A stretch of 64,000 nt of DNA, taken from NCBI RefSeq assembly GCF_029168945.1, contig NC_083605.1:38205280-38269279 (forward strand). Direction: 5' to 3'. A program made the translations under genes and the position numbers. The notes below the pieces were generated by a model. The model ran no database searches. It was not told the DNA's origin and worked only from the letters and a program-made list of their open reading frames with translations. Source of the stretch: Cannabis sativa (Eukaryota; Streptophyta; Magnoliopsida; Rosales; Cannabaceae). This document shows positions 52,790 to 64,000 of this stretch, piece by piece (the first letter of the stretch is position 1; the number at the start of each line of letters is the position of its first letter).

Positions 52790-55113
52790 TGTAACACCCT
52801 AACTACCTTAGGCGTATTACGTGATTTTTAAACGTACTGTGCAGCTCGTTGCTAATCAACGAGGTTTATGGAAAAACGTGATTAATTAAAATTTTGCTTT
52901 TTAATTAAACTTATAAAATAATATTACAAAAGACTCGGGATCCCGATTATAAAATCATTTACAAAAAGATTTGACTGTTTTACTGATACATAAAATAAAA
53001 GTCGTCTAACGACCAGTTACAAAGTGAGCCCCATTGTCCCAATGATCGTACGCTCCAGGCCTAACCGCCCCGACATGTACAATCTTCTCAAGCTCGCTCA
53101 CGGTCCATCAGCTTTAGCCTTGCCTTTACCTACACATAAACGTAGAACTGTGAGTCGACAGACTCAGTAAGAAAAGCATAATAATACTCATACATAATAC
53201 TAACTGCCGTGTCCAACACGATACTGAGTCCCGCTACTGCCATGTCCAACAGGGTACTGAGCACTACTGCCATGTCCAACATGGTACTGAGTTCTGAACG
53301 TTCATAGGGACGGTACTATTGACACGTAACAACCTGATCGGTCGAACCGGTCATACTCGCCGCCGGTCATACTCCACCGTACCGACGTGTTACTATATCC
53401 TCCCGATCGGTCGAACCGGTCATACTCCGGCTGCTGGTCATACTCCAGCCTGTACCGACGGGATACGTCAATAGCACGGAGCCACCAACCAAGTGTCAGC
53501 CTGATCGGTCAAACCGGTCATACTCCGGCTGCTGGTCATACTCCAGCCTGTACCGACGTGACAGGGTTGGATGGTTCGAAGCCAACATACAACTAATGTA
53601 ATCTAATAGGCTTCCTACATGCTCGCTAAACATGTAATCTACATATGCATACTGTTATACTAATCTTACCTGGATTCCGAATTCAGGTGTGCCGGTCAAC
53701 CCGACCGGAATCGAAGCTGAGCGGCGGATTACTGGCTCCTAAACCATAAAAATCACAACGCTATAAGTGACACGCTAAATCACTTCCCGGGGACTAAAAC
53801 TAGGAACTAAAAGTTTCCCTATCGATAAAAAGCATGGCAATACCCCCTAAAACATAAAAACGAGGAAAAGTAGGGTTTCTGAAAATTCCCCAACCGTAGA
53901 CCGGTTGCCCAACCGAATTCCGGTTCGGGAAATTCGGGACCCCCATCCGATTCCGATGCACAACCGGAATTCCGGTTCCTCGCAGGCAGCAACATCAAAT
54001 TTTCATAACTTGCACAATTCAACCCCAAATCACCTCAAACTTTCCAGACCTGTTCTATACCTTCCCTAGAACATATCCAAGGCATCAAAACAACCCAGAA
54101 ACCTCAAACATGAAAAATGCCATTGGAGCTCAAGCTTTGAGTTCTAAACTCAAACTTGAGCAAAACCACCTAATCATGCATTCCACTAGCTTAATTCTAC
54201 TTAAACTAGCATATCTAACCCTCTGAAAACAACTAAGAACATCCAGCAACTTCACAGCAACAAATTGAACCATTTCATTCAAAAATTCCTAACTTTTTCA
54301 CATAAACATTTAACCAACTAGAACAAGAATTCAAGCATGCAATTCAATCATATTAAACCTACTAAATTCAACACTTTAATCACATAAACAACAACAACAA
54401 TAACCAGCAGCAACAACACCAAAACATCATGCATGCATCACCATTTTCATCATTTTTTTCAAGAAATTATAACAAGAAAAGATTAGAAACTTTACCAAAG
54501 ATTTGAAGAACACTTAGATTGGATGAAACTAGCTTGAAAATTGAAAAAAAATCAGCCCTTGAACCCCAAGCTTTCAGCCGAAATAGAGAGGAAAAAGAGA
54601 GAGAGTTGAAACTTCTATTTTTTCTAAACTTAGTATTTTTTTTGTTTAAGTGTTGAAATGAAAAAGGAAAAAGAATATAAGCCACATATCACATTTTATT
54701 TCAGCCATTAATTAAACAATTAAGCATTTATTTTCCATTTCATAAAATCACAAAAGACAAAATACTAATGGGGCAAAAAGACCATTTTGCCCCTCCACCT
54801 TAAAACCACATAAATCATACTAAAGGGGTATTTTTGGGACATTCTAAATTCTCGGCCATTCCCAACATTCCCAATGTCCAAAACCCGTCCCCAAACTGCT
54901 AACATACTAAGTTGTGATTTCTACTGAGCCAAACGCCAAGTTCCAAGATACCGGGCACCGGAAATGCAAAATACGAAAACTACTAAATAACATAAATATG
55001 CATTTCTGAATTCCATAAATAACAGCATAATAAATTATTTAAATAGCTATAAATAATTCCATAATTAATCATAAACAACTGCTAATTTCCAAATTAACTA
55101 AGCGGGCTTCACA
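52790..55113 (-). mobile_element. 3' LTR of the Tekay-type element
   Basis: Holds a GC-rich tandem-repeat block (53190-53570), three palindromes (two of them eroded by small deletions) near 53911-53977, and long stretches almost identical to the partner LTR. Promoter-type elements were not pinned down. Confidence 0.9.
53336..53570. repeat. GC-rich minisatellite in the Tekay LTR
   Basis: Three units starting at 53336, 53405 and 53503, each GATCGGTC.AACCGGTCATACTC followed by a second GGTCATACTCC and GTACCGACG. The partner LTR has the same array at 60344, 60419 and 60513 with GGCC where this copy has GGTC. Just before it, a 24-bp unit containing CCATGTCCAACA is repeated three times (53190-53290). 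Confidence 0.75.
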
Positions 55114-55130
55114 ACTATCCCCACCTTAAA
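55114..55130 (-). other. Polypurine tract of the Tekay-type element
   Basis: Element-sense TTTAAGGTGGGGATAGT directly before the 3' LTR. Confidence 0.8.
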
Positions 55131-55198
55131 AGGATTTCGTCCCCGAAATCTAACCTGAATAACTCTGGATATTGAGCTCTCATATCTGACTCTAGCTC

Positions 55199-58100
55199 TC
55201 AGGTGGCTTCTTCCACCTTACTGTTTCTCCAGAGAACTTTGACCAATGCTATGGTCTTATTCCGAAGGACTTTATCCTTTCTATCCAGGATCTGCACTGG
55301 CTGTTCCTCATAAGTCATGTCTGGCTGTAGCTGAAGGCTCTCATAACTGAGTATATGAGAGGGGTCTGAAACGTATTTTCTCAACATCGAGACATGGAAT
55401 ACGTTGTGAACTGCTGATAAGGCTGGAGGCAATGCTAACCGATATGCCACTTGACCTATCTTCTCGAGAATCTCGAAAGGTCCTGTAAATCTATGGCATA
55501 ACTTGCGTCTTTTCCCGAAACGTTTAATCCCCTTCATCGGAGATACCCGTAAAAACACATGTTCCCCTACTTGGAACTCAACATCTCTGCGTTTCGGATC
55601 TGCGTAACTCTTCTGTCTGCTCTGTGAGGCAAGCATTCTAGCTTTTATCTTCTCTATCGCCTCATTGGTCCGCTGAACTGACTCTGGACCTAGGTATTTC
55701 CTCTCCCCTGTCTCATCCCAATGGATAAGGGATCTACATTTTCTACCGTACAACAGTTCATAGGGAGCCATCCCTATCGTACTCTGATAACTGTTGTTGT
55801 ACGAAAATTCTATTAACGGTAGATACTTATTCCATGAGCCTTCAAAGTCCATAACACAGGCTCTCAACATATCCTCCAATATCTGAATTGTCCTTTCGGA
55901 CTGACCATCTGTCTGAGGATGGAATGCTGTACTGAATTTCAGCTTTGTACCCATTGCCCGTTGCAAACTTTGCCAAAATTTGGAGGTGAACTTCGGATCC
56001 CTGTCCGAAACTATAGACTTCGGTACCCCGTGAAGTCTCACTATCTCTCTGACATATAACTCTGCCAACTGATCCACTGTAAATGTTGTTCTAACCGGCA
56101 GAAAATGAGCAGATTTCGTAAATCGATCCACCACTACCCAGATGGAATCAAATAAACCCGTGGTCCTAGGTAACCCGACCACAAAATCCATCGTAATATC
56201 CTCCCATTTCCATTCTGGTAGGGTTAGAGGCTGTAACAACCCTGCTGGTCTCTGATGTTCAGCCTTAATCTGCTGACAAGTGAGGCATCTCGATACGAAT
56301 TCTACCAAATTCTTCTTCATACCGCTCCACCAGAAGTACGGTTTCAAATCTTGGTACATCTTAGTGGTGCCGGGATGCAGAGAATACGGGGTAGAATGAG
56401 CCTCCTCAAAGATCTCATTTCTCAGTTCCACACTGTTCGGAACACAAACCCTGGCTTTATACAAAAGCATCCCACTATCTGACACTGAAAAGTCCTTGGC
56501 TTGACCAGCCAATACCTCATTTCGGATTTTCACTAACTCTGGATCTGTCATCTGAGCGACTTTTATTCTTTCCAACAGATCAGATTGCAGCGTCAAGTTG
56601 TGAAGCTGACCTACCACAAACTCAATGTTGGATCTAACCATATCCTCTGCTAGCTGAGGAGAGATCTGAACCATACTAGCTACTTGCCCGGGACCCTTTC
56701 TGCTCAGGGCATCAGCCACTATATTGGCTTTTCGGGGATGATAGAGGATCTCACAATCGTAATCCTTCACTAATTCCAACCAACGCCTTTGTCTCATGTT
56801 CAAATCTTTCTGAGTAAAGAAATACTTGAGACTTTTATGGTCGGTATAGATCTCACACTTCTCTCCATAAAGGTAATGCCGCCAAATCTTCAGTGCAAAA
56901 ACTACTGCGGCCAATTCTAAATCATGAGTCGGGTATCGCTGTTCATAATCCTTTAACTGACGGGAGGCATAAGCGATAACCCGGTCGGCTTGCATCAATA
57001 CACACCCCAAACCCTGTTTGGATGCGTCACAGTAGACTACGAACTTCTCCTTGTCCGAAGGCAAAGCTAGCACCGGAGCAGTAATCAACCTCTGTTTTAG
57101 CTCCAGAAAACTAGCTTCGCACTTATCTGACCAGATAAACCGCTGATTCTTCTTTGTAAGTTCGGTTAGGGGCATTGAAATCTTGGAGAACCCTTCGACG
57201 AACCTACGGTAGTACCCAGCTAAACCCAAGAAGCTTCTGATCTCTGTCACTGTCTTCGGTCTCGGCCAATCCCTGACGGATTCAATCTTCCCGGGATCCA
57301 CCTTGATCCCATCTTTACTCACAATGTGCCCTAGGAAGGACACCTGAGACAACCAGAACTCACATTTCTTGAACTTGGCGTAAAGCTTATGTTCTCGAAG
57401 TCGTTGCAGTACCATCTGAAGATGTAACTCATGCTCCTCTTCTGATTGAGAGTACACGAGGATGTCGTCGATAAACACAATCACAGAGATATCGAGGAAA
57501 TCCTTGAATACTCTATTCATCAGGTCCATGAATGCTGCAGGAGCATTGGTTAGTCCAAATGACATAACCAGAAACTCGTAATGTCCATACCTAGTGCAGA
57601 AAGCCGTCTTCGGAATGTCCTCCTCTCGGATTCTCAACTGATGATAACCCGAAAGGAGATCAATCTTAGAAAAGACCGTCTTCCCCTGAAGCTGATCGAA
57701 CAAGTCATCGATCCTAGGTAATGGATATTTATTCTTCACCGTCAACTTGTTCAATTCCCTGTAGTCGATGCACATCCTCATAGATCCATCCTTCTTCTTG
57801 ACGAACAAAACCGGGGCTCCCCAGGGTGACACACTAGGCCGAATGAACCCTATGTCAAGCAACCCTTGGAGCTGAATCTTTAATTCCTTAAGTTCAGCTG
57901 GAGCCATTCTGTATGGGGCTTTAGAAACCGGTTCCACCCCTGGTGCCAAGTCAATCACGAAATCAATCTCCCGCTGAGGTGGTAACCCTGGAAGTTCTTC
58001 GGGAAAAACATCCAAAAACTCCCGAACCACCCTGATGTCCTCTGGCCGAATGGTATCTGGCCGAGGGGTGTCCACCACCACGGCCAGAAACCCTAAGCAA

Positions 58101-59251
58101 CCGCCGTGTAACAATTCTCTTGCTGACATAGCCGAGATCACCGGGATCCGAGATCCCTGAACTGAACCAACAAATACAAATGGTTCCTCACTTTCCGGTT
58201 GGAAGACCACCATCTTCCTTTTACAGTCAATGCTCGCCGAATATTTAGATAGGAAATCCATTCCTAAAATAATATCGAATTCGACTAAACTCATCTCTAT
58301 CAGATCAGCACTTAACTCTCTACCATCTATCCTGATCGGCATAGACCTAATCCACCTATTGGAGATAACCAATTCTCCGCCAGGTAACAGGGTTCCAAAC
58401 CCTGATTCATATCTATCATAGGGTCTACCCAATTTACTAAAGACTCTGGCTGCCACATAAGAATGTGTAGCCCCAGAATCAAACAGCACTGAATATAGCG
58501 AGTTGTTAATAGAAAGCTGACCTGTGACAACTGATGGGCTGGCATCTGCATCAGCCTGCGTGATAGCAAAAACCCTGGCTGGAGTGGGTATCGCAGGAGC
58601 TCTCGGTGCCTCTGGTCGGAGCTGGGGACAGTCCCTCTTGAAGTGTCCGGGCATGCCACAGTGAAAGCATCCTTGACCTTTGCAATCGCCCCGATGATGC
58701 CTCTTGCAGCTAGGGCACTCGGGATAGGAGAATCGGGTCTCAGTACCACCAGGACGACTCCCTCTGTTCTGGTTCCCCCGGAACCTCTTGTTCTGACTCG
58801 AGCCACCGGAGGCAGTGGGTGCTCTCTTCCTCTGATCAATGGCCGAACCACTACTCCCCCTGCTATAGCCTGATGCAGGAGGGGTAGGAGCTCCGCCACT
58901 CACCGGAGTACTGGCTGATTCTGACATGCACCCAACTGCGCCCTCAGCTCGTAGTGCCTTCTCCACCATCTGAGCATAGGTGGTGCTGTCGTCGGTGGTA
59001 ATCATCAGATCATGCCTAATCCTGGCATTCAACCCGTCCAGATACTTCTCCTTCTTGCTGAAGTCGGTCGGCACAATTCCCGAGGCTAACCTCGCCAACC
59101 GATCAAACTGAGTAGTATACTCAGTGACGCTCATGTTCTCCCGTTGGGTCAGGTGAGCGAACTCTTTCCTCTTGGCGCTTCTGACCGCCTCGTTGTAGTA
59201 CTTTGCGTTGAAGAGTTCCTGGAACCTTTCCCAGGTCATGGTGGTGAGCAC
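55199..59251 (-). CDS. pol: Gag-pol polyprotein of a Tekay-type chromovirus (N-truncated)
   Basis: 1350 codons without a stop. Capsid C-terminal part at 1-105; CCHC knuckle at 195-208 ([14 protein letters not shown]); retropepsin DSG at 258-260; reverse transcriptase about 455-640 with catalytic FIDD at 593-596; RNase H with D742, E779, D804; integrase zinc finger H952, H959, C989, C992 and core D1022, D1083, E1119; then a GPF module (GPFEIL) and a chromodomain-like end ([32 protein letters not shown]). The frame ends where TGA replaces an expected Trp codon; coding-like sequence (ELESDMRAQYPELF) follows, so about 15 residues are lost. The enzymes look complete; the first half of gag does not (see 59252-59513). 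Confidence 0.92.
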   Translation of the reverse strand: MLTTMTWERFQELFNAKYYNEAVRSAKRKEFAHLTQRENMSVTEYTTQFDRLARLASGIVPTDFSKKEKYLDGLNARIRHDLMITTDDSTTYAQMVEKALRAEGAVGCMSESASTPVSGGAPTPPASGYSRGSSGSAIDQRKRAPTASGGSSQNKRFRGNQNRGSRPGGTETRFSYPECPSCKRHHRGDCKGQGCFHCGMPGHFKRDCPQLRPEAPRAPAIPTPARVFAITQADADASPSVVTGQLSINNSLYSVLFDSGATHSYVAARVFSKLGRPYDRYESGFGTLLPGGELVISNRWIRSMPIRIDGRELSADLIEMSLVEFDIILGMDFLSKYSASIDCKRKMVVFQPESEEPFVFVGSVQGSRIPVISAMSARELLHGGCLGFLAVVVDTPRPDTIRPEDIRVVREFLDVFPEELPGLPPQREIDFVIDLAPGVEPVSKAPYRMAPAELKELKIQLQGLLDIGFIRPSVSPWGAPVLFVKKKDGSMRMCIDYRELNKLTVKNKYPLPRIDDLFDQLQGKTVFSKIDLLSGYHQLRIREEDIPKTAFCTRYGHYEFLVMSFGLTNAPAAFMDLMNRVFKDFLDISVIVFIDDILVYSQSEEEHELHLQMVLQRLREHKLYAKFKKCEFWLSQVSFLGHIVSKDGIKVDPGKIESVRDWPRPKTVTEIRSFLGLAGYYRRFVEGFSKISMPLTELTKKNQRFIWSDKCEASFLELKQRLITAPVLALPSDKEKFVVYCDASKQGLGCVLMQADRVIAYASRQLKDYEQRYPTHDLELAAVVFALKIWRHYLYGEKCEIYTDHKSLKYFFTQKDLNMRQRRWLELVKDYDCEILYHPRKANIVADALSRKGPGQVASMVQISPQLAEDMVRSNIEFVVGQLHNLTLQSDLLERIKVAQMTDPELVKIRNEVLAGQAKDFSVSDSGMLLYKARVCVPNSVELRNEIFEEAHSTPYSLHPGTTKMYQDLKPYFWWSGMKKNLVEFVSRCLTCQQIKAEHQRPAGLLQPLTLPEWKWEDITMDFVVGLPRTTGLFDSIWVVVDRFTKSAHFLPVRTTFTVDQLAELYVREIVRLHGVPKSIVSDRDPKFTSKFWQSLQRAMGTKLKFSTAFHPQTDGQSERTIQILEDMLRACVMDFEGSWNKYLPLIEFSYNNSYQSTIGMAPYELLYGRKCRSLIHWDETGERKYLGPESVQRTNEAIEKIKARMLASQSRQKSYADPKRRDVEFQVGEHVFLRVSPMKGIKRFGKRRKLCHRFTGPFEILEKIGQVAYRLALPPALSAVHNVFHVSMLRKYVSDPSHILSYESLQLQPDMTYEEQPVQILDRKDKVLRNKTIALVKVLWRNSKVEEAT

Positions 59252-59513
59252 CCTGCTGTCTCAACCTCTGAATCTCGAGGTCTTGTTCTTCGATCCGGGC
59301 TTGCATCTCCGCAAACTGCAACTCCCAATTCGGGGCTCCCTGATCGGCTGGGGGAGCCTGGGCAGCCTGTGGCGGGTTCTCATCACCCCGACCACGAGCC
59401 CTGCCTCGGGGACCTCTACCTCGGCCCCTAACAGGTGGGGGAAACTGAGCTCCCTGTCCTTGGTTCGACCCCACGGAATTGCCCTGACTCCTGGTAGTCC
59501 GCCTGGCGTCCAT
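59252..59513 (-). pseudogene. gag: Gag N-terminus of the Tekay element, out of frame after a deletion
   Basis: Starts MDARRTTRSQGNSVGSNQGQ, an RG-rich stretch (GRGRGPRGRARGRG), then a coiled-coil-like segment ending IQRLRQQ. At about 59252 it meets the long frame ([10 protein letters not shown]) in a different frame. Family knowledge: roughly 100 residues of capsid normally lie between these blocks. So a deletion of about 300 bp removed the front of the capsid domain and shifted the frame. This element cannot make a normal Gag by itself. Confidence 0.75.
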
Positions 59514-59780
59514 CTAGTTAGAACCGCCTGCGAAACCAAGAGTTGGCATATCAAGTCGTATTCAAGGAGAGCTTACTAATGCCGCTTAATTTGGAAATTA
59601 AAAACGAAACATGAGCCTATTCTACTATCAGGCTACTAACATGCTTCCTAACAGGCTTTTCTTTTTCATAACTGAATAAAATAAACTACTAAAGCAATAA
59701 AGGCTTACTGAACCGTGAACCGAGCTAACTGCTGATGATGATTGTACATGTCGTGACGATCTTCGGAAGACAACCTGGCG

Positions 59781-59792
59781 GCTCTGATACCA
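59781..59792 (-). other. Primer binding site (tRNA-iMet)
   Basis: Element-sense TGGTATCAGAGC, three bases after the 5' LTR. Exact plant iMet site. The leader 59514-59780 between it and gag shows nothing else notable. Confidence 0.88.
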
Positions 59793-59795
59793 AAT

Positions 59796-62125
59796 TGTAA
59801 CACCCTAACTACCTTAGGCGTATTACGTGATTTTTAAACGTACTGTGCAGCTCGTTGCTAATCAACGAGGTTTATGGAAAAACGTGATTAATTAAAATTT
59901 TGCTTTTTAATTAAACTTATAAAACAATATTACAAAAGACTCGGGATCCCGATTATAAAATCATTTACAAAAAGATTTGACTGTTTTACTGATACATAAA
60001 ATAAAAGTCGTCTAACGACCAGTTACAAAGTCAGCCCCATTGTCCCGATGATCGTACGCTCCAGGCCTAACCGCCCCGACATGTACAATCTTCTCAAGCT
60101 CGCTCACGGTCCATCAGCTTTAGCCTTGCCTTTACCTACACATAAACGTAGAACTGTGAGTCGACAGACTCAGTAAGAAAAGCATAATAATACTCATACA
60201 TAATACTAACTGCCGTGTCCAACACGATACTGAGTCCCGCCATCGCCATGTCCAACATGGTACCGAGCCACTATCTTGCCATGTCCAACATGGTACCGAG
60301 TTCGAACGTTCATAGGGACGGTACTATTGACACGTAACAACCCGATCGGCCGAACCGGCCATACCCCGCCGCTAGTCATACTCCAAATTTCGTACCGACG
60401 TGTTACTATATCCTCCCCGATCGGCCGAACCGGCCATACTCCGCCGCTGGTCATACTCCACTGTACCGACGGGATACGTCAATAGCACGGAGCCACCAAC
60501 CAAGTGTCGACTGATCGGCCAAACCGGCCATACTCCGCCGCCGGTCATACTCCACTCGTACCGACGTGACAGTGGTTGGATGGTTCGAAGCCAACATACA
60601 ACTAATGTAATCTAATAGGCTTCCTACATGCTCGCTAAACATGTAATCTACATATGCATACCGTTATACTAATCTTACTCGGATTCCGAATTCAGTGTGT
60701 GCCGGCCAACCCGACCGGAACCGAAGCCGAGCGCGGACATCGGCTCCTAAACCATAAAAATCACAACGCTATAAGTGACACGCTAAATCACTTCCCGGGG
60801 ACTAAAACTAGGAACTAAAAGTTTCCCTATCGATAAAAAGCATGGCAATACCCCCTAAAACATAAAAACGAGGAAAACTAGGGATCTGAAAATTCCCCAA
60901 CCGGTAGACCGGTTGCCCAACCGGAATTCCGGTTCTGGGAAATTTAGGACCCCCATCCGGAATTCCGGATGCACAACCGGAATTCCGGTTCCTCGCAGGC
61001 AGCAACATCAAATTTTCATAACTTCCACAATTCAACCCCAAATCACCTCAAACTTTCCAGACCTGTTCTATACCTTCCCTAGAACATATCCAAGGCATCA
61101 AAACAACCCAGAAACCTCAAACATGAAAAATGCCATTGGAGCTCAAGCTTTGAGTTCTAAACTCAAACTTGAGCAAAACCACCTAATCATGCATTCCACT
61201 AGCTTAATTCTACTTAAACTAGCATATCTAACCCTCTGAAAACAACTAAGAACATCCAGCAACTTCACAGCAACAAATTGAACCATTTCATTCAAAAATT
61301 CCTAACTTTTTCACATAAACATTTAACCAACTAGAACAAGAATTCAAGCATGCAATTCAATCATATTAAATCTACTGAATTCAACACTTTAATCACAGAA
61401 ACAACAACAACAATAACCAGCAGCAACAACACCAAAACATCATGCATGCATCACCATTTTCATCATTTTTTTCAAGAAATTATAACAAGAAAAGATTAGA
61501 AACTTTACCAAAGATTTGAAGAACACTTAGATTGGATGAAACTAGCTTGAAAATTGAAGAAAAATCAGCCCTTGAACCCCAAGCTTTCAGCCGAAATAGA
61601 GAGGAAAAAGAGAGAGAGTTGAAACTTCTTTTTTTCTAAACTTAGTATTGTTTTTGTTTAAGTGTTGAAATGAAAAAGGAAAAAGAATATAAGCCACATA
61701 TCACATTTTATTTCAGCCATTAATTAAACAATTAAGCATTTATTTTCCATTTCATAAAATCACAAAAGACAAAATACTAATGGGGCAAAAAGACCATTTT
61801 GCCCCTCCACCTTAAAACCACATAAATCATACTAAAGGGGTATTTTTGGGACATTCTAAATTCCCGGCCATTCCCGACATTCCCAATGTCCAAAACCCGT
61901 CCCCAAACTGCTAACATACTAAGTTGTGATTTCTACTGAGCCAAACGCCGAGTTCCAAAATACCGGGCACCGAAAATGCAAAATACGAAAACTACTAAAT
62001 AACATAAATATGCATTTCTGAATTCCATAAATAACAGCATAATAAATTATTTAAATAGCTATAAATAATTCCATAATTAATCATAAACAACTGCTAATTT
62101 CCAAATTAACTAAGCGGGCTTTACA
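59796..62125 (-). mobile_element. 5' LTR of the Tekay-type element
   Basis: 2330 bp. Flanked on the right by GAATA. Contains intact versions of the repeat array and palindromes eroded in the partner LTR. Confidence 0.9.
60919..60990. repeat. Three 16-bp perfect palindromes in 72 bp
   Basis: AACCGGAATTCCGGTT at 60919-60934 and 60975-60990, ATCCGGAATTCCGGAT at 60955-60970. In the partner LTR only the third (53962-53977) is intact; the other two have lost one to three bases. Confidence 0.85.
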
Positions 62126-64000
62126 GAATAAGTACCTTTCCTGCATCTTTAACATTCAGTCTCTCTCTGGTAGACCTAGAGACTTCAGATAGGTTTTTAC
62201 ACTTCTCCAAAATCACTACTCCACCCCAAGAGTAATCACCATCTTATCAGCAGACTTTCTAGCACAAAGGCAAGTCTAGAAATCTGATTTGGTGTAGTCT
62301 AAGAGTATTAAAACCACCCTTATCGACTAACGTGGAGTTTCTCTTCTTAATCTTAAGATTTACTTGATTGTCTTCCAATATTCCTTTCCTGGATTAATCT
62401 GATACCTACTCATTACTTCCACTCAACAACAGGTGTCTGGTCTAAGGCATACTAATGCATATCTGAGACCTCTCACTGTTGATTTAAGAAATTCTTTCAT
62501 GGCTTTATCTTTTTTGGAATAGTTGAGACTTTTCCTTAGATAAATAAAATCTATGTCTAGAAGTTGAGAAGCTTATATAGATTGCCATTAGAAAAGAAAA
62601 TGCTTCAGCATCTTACTAAAGTAAGTTGCCTGCGTTAGAGTAAGTAATTACAAGGTATACCACAAGCAATAGGTTTAGATAAACTCAAACCTATAATACT
62701 AGGAACAGGAAGTTTTGTTAAGTCTATTGAATAGACTTATTAACGAAAATTTCCTTTCATTTCCTTGTAATAGAAAAGTTTTAGGTTAGTCCATGTGAAT
62801 GGATTAAACCATAGTTCTCTTGGATTTTCTTCTTAGTTTCTTATTTTGGACAATCCATTACTTGTTTAAACTCACAATGGATTTTAATCAATAGTGTCTT
62901 CCAAGTCATAAGAGGTGAGTTCCTTGAAACCCTCCCACTACGACAAGGTACCGTGAATTATGTCTAAGAAAACTAAATGGAATTAACCTTTTCGGTTGTG
63001 TCAAGACAACATAGGCAGTGGGATCATCATGTAAAGATGATAGAACACTTTTGGAATCAAGAAAAAAAAATATCTCCTTTATTTGCTACTTTATTTTCAG
63101 ACTTAGTCATTCTCTTAGAATAGTAGTATTTGTTTGAACAAACACTTTCTTATCAAATGAGTATGGGATGGTCCACGCCTAATCACTTAGAATAGCTAAC
63201 AAACATGCAAACCATGGTTAACAGTTCTAGCTTTTCTTAAGATTTTGATTAGGTCATCCATGAATCTAGTAATGATTTACACAAAGTACCCAACCATTGC
63301 ATCATTCTGAAATTGTATTACCATAGAAGGACTTCGGCAACGACTAGTAACTAATCATCAATATGCAACTCGAATTTCTGCGGAGGTAAGTTTTGATATA
63401 ATTCAAAAATAAACATAATGATCTTTGAACTGCATATCTACTAACTATTTCTCCACCCCTATCAGTTCGCAAGATCTTTAACCACTTACCTTAATGGTTT
63501 ATCACCATTGCTAGAAATTCATGAAATTTTTCAAACATTTCAAATTTCTTTTGCATAAGGTAAAATCTAGAGTGATCGTTTTAAGAATACAACGAAAAAC
63601 TCATATCCATCCATGAATGTACATCCATCTGCGAATGAGATGAACTTACTTTCAGTGGATATAGGCATATTAACTCTTTGCAGAGATTGATCTTGTCAAA
63701 ACCACTATGAACAAGATACAAATGCCATTGATTTAATAAAATGTGGTCGTAGTCTTTTGAAGACTTAGGTTTAGTTACATTAAAGAGTTCTTCGAATAGT
63801 GTAAGTGGATCCTTGTCACAGAATACTAAACTCATATTCCATACAGTTTGAATCCATTGATAGAAAATGGTTATTAAACACTTGTGAAAGTAAAACTGTA
63901 TTGTATTAAAAAATTATTTGGAATCTAAAATTTAAAGGGAAAGACTTAAATTTATACCAAATATACATGAGTAATTCTTTCTTGGACCACCACTACTAAT
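62126..64000 (-). pseudogene. Copia pol relic (integrase to RT region)
   Basis: Resumes the element interrupted at 52789. Minus-strand 63835-63581 reads NQWHLYLVHSGFDKINLCKE, the GAG-pre-integrase block, with following residues shortened against the copy at 9572-8967. DNA at 63427-63475 ('tttgaactgcatat...ctccacccctatcag') and 62930-62955 ('gaaaccctcccactacgac') match the integrase and downstream pol of the truncated copia. All frames are broken. Confidence 0.7.

Larger units (their letters stand above)
52790..62125 (-). mobile_element. Complete Tekay/Del-type chromovirus (9.3 kb)
   Basis: Two LTRs of 2324 and 2330 bp begin TGTAACACCC and end ...ACA on the plus strand (element sense TGTGAAGCCCGC...GGTGTTACA), with exact 5-bp target duplication GAATA (52785-52789, 62126-62130). 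Primer site at 59781-59792 (iMet), polypurine tract at 55114-55130. One gag-pol frame with a C-terminal chromodomain-like segment places it in the chromovirus group, Tekay/Del type. It is structurally young but its gag is damaged. Confidence 0.93.
50593..64000 (-). mobile_element. Copia-like element, 3' part, running off the window
   Basis: 3' LTR 50593-52465 followed by a polypurine tract and internal sequence, minus orientation. The Tekay-type element 52790-62125 is inserted in it; pol-like sequence resumes at 62126. The left border reads TT instead of TG. The 5' end lies outside the window. Confidence 0.8.

Noticed and set aside
58327..58899. 190-codon frame overlapping gag-pol
   Set aside because: Same-strand shadow frame of the Tekay gag-pol region; the long frame carries all the domains.

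Overview
This is nuclear DNA of a flowering plant, most likely a eudicot. It is AT-rich and built almost entirely of nested LTR retrotransposons, with the tRNA-iMet-type primer sites and clade-specific domains of plant Ty1/copia and Ty3/gypsy elements. I see no intact cellular gene, rRNA, tRNA or CRISPR array. The best host-gene candidate is a fragment at 2929-3258. Species cannot be read from the sequence.

Layout. 1-1791: decayed minus-strand ORF of the 'putative gypsy-type transposon' kind. 1792-3800: AT-rich spacer with a 20-bp inverted repeat and the gene fragment. 3810-7911: plus-strand copy of the same ORF type with TATA box, leader exon and intron, split by a solo copia LTR (5206-7102). 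7912-15017: 3'-truncated copia element on the minus strand. 15018-32070: decayed Tat-type gypsy element on the minus strand (integrase, RNase H, RT, protease, gag), interrupted by a complete 10-kb gag-only copia-like element (18873-28922, GGTAC target duplication) and a solo LTR (29765-31629, ACTCT duplication). 32071-40088: a second gag-only element on the plus strand, circularly permuted around one LTR. 40089-42046: repeat-bearing sequence, possibly a gypsy LTR. 42047-45240: low-copy AT-rich DNA. 45241-50592: 5' part of a Tat-like element on the plus strand, split by another copia LTR. 50593-64000: copia element on the minus strand running off the window, carrying a complete Tekay/Del-type chromovirus (52790-62125, GAATA duplication).

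Most interesting is the copia-like LTR family, with eight LTR copies of about 1.9 kb here. Two members keep a gag gene while the pol region has decayed; one of the two gags is fully open. All three leaders visible carry the same architecture: a primer site, then about 250-500 nt downstream a GC-rich island with a hairpin whose stem shows compensatory changes between copies, then a long AT-rich stretch, then two copies of a 23-nt motif about 113 nt apart just before gag. This looks like conserved RNA control or packaging architecture in a parasite-type element family. The permuted copy suggests re-insertion of a one-LTR circle.
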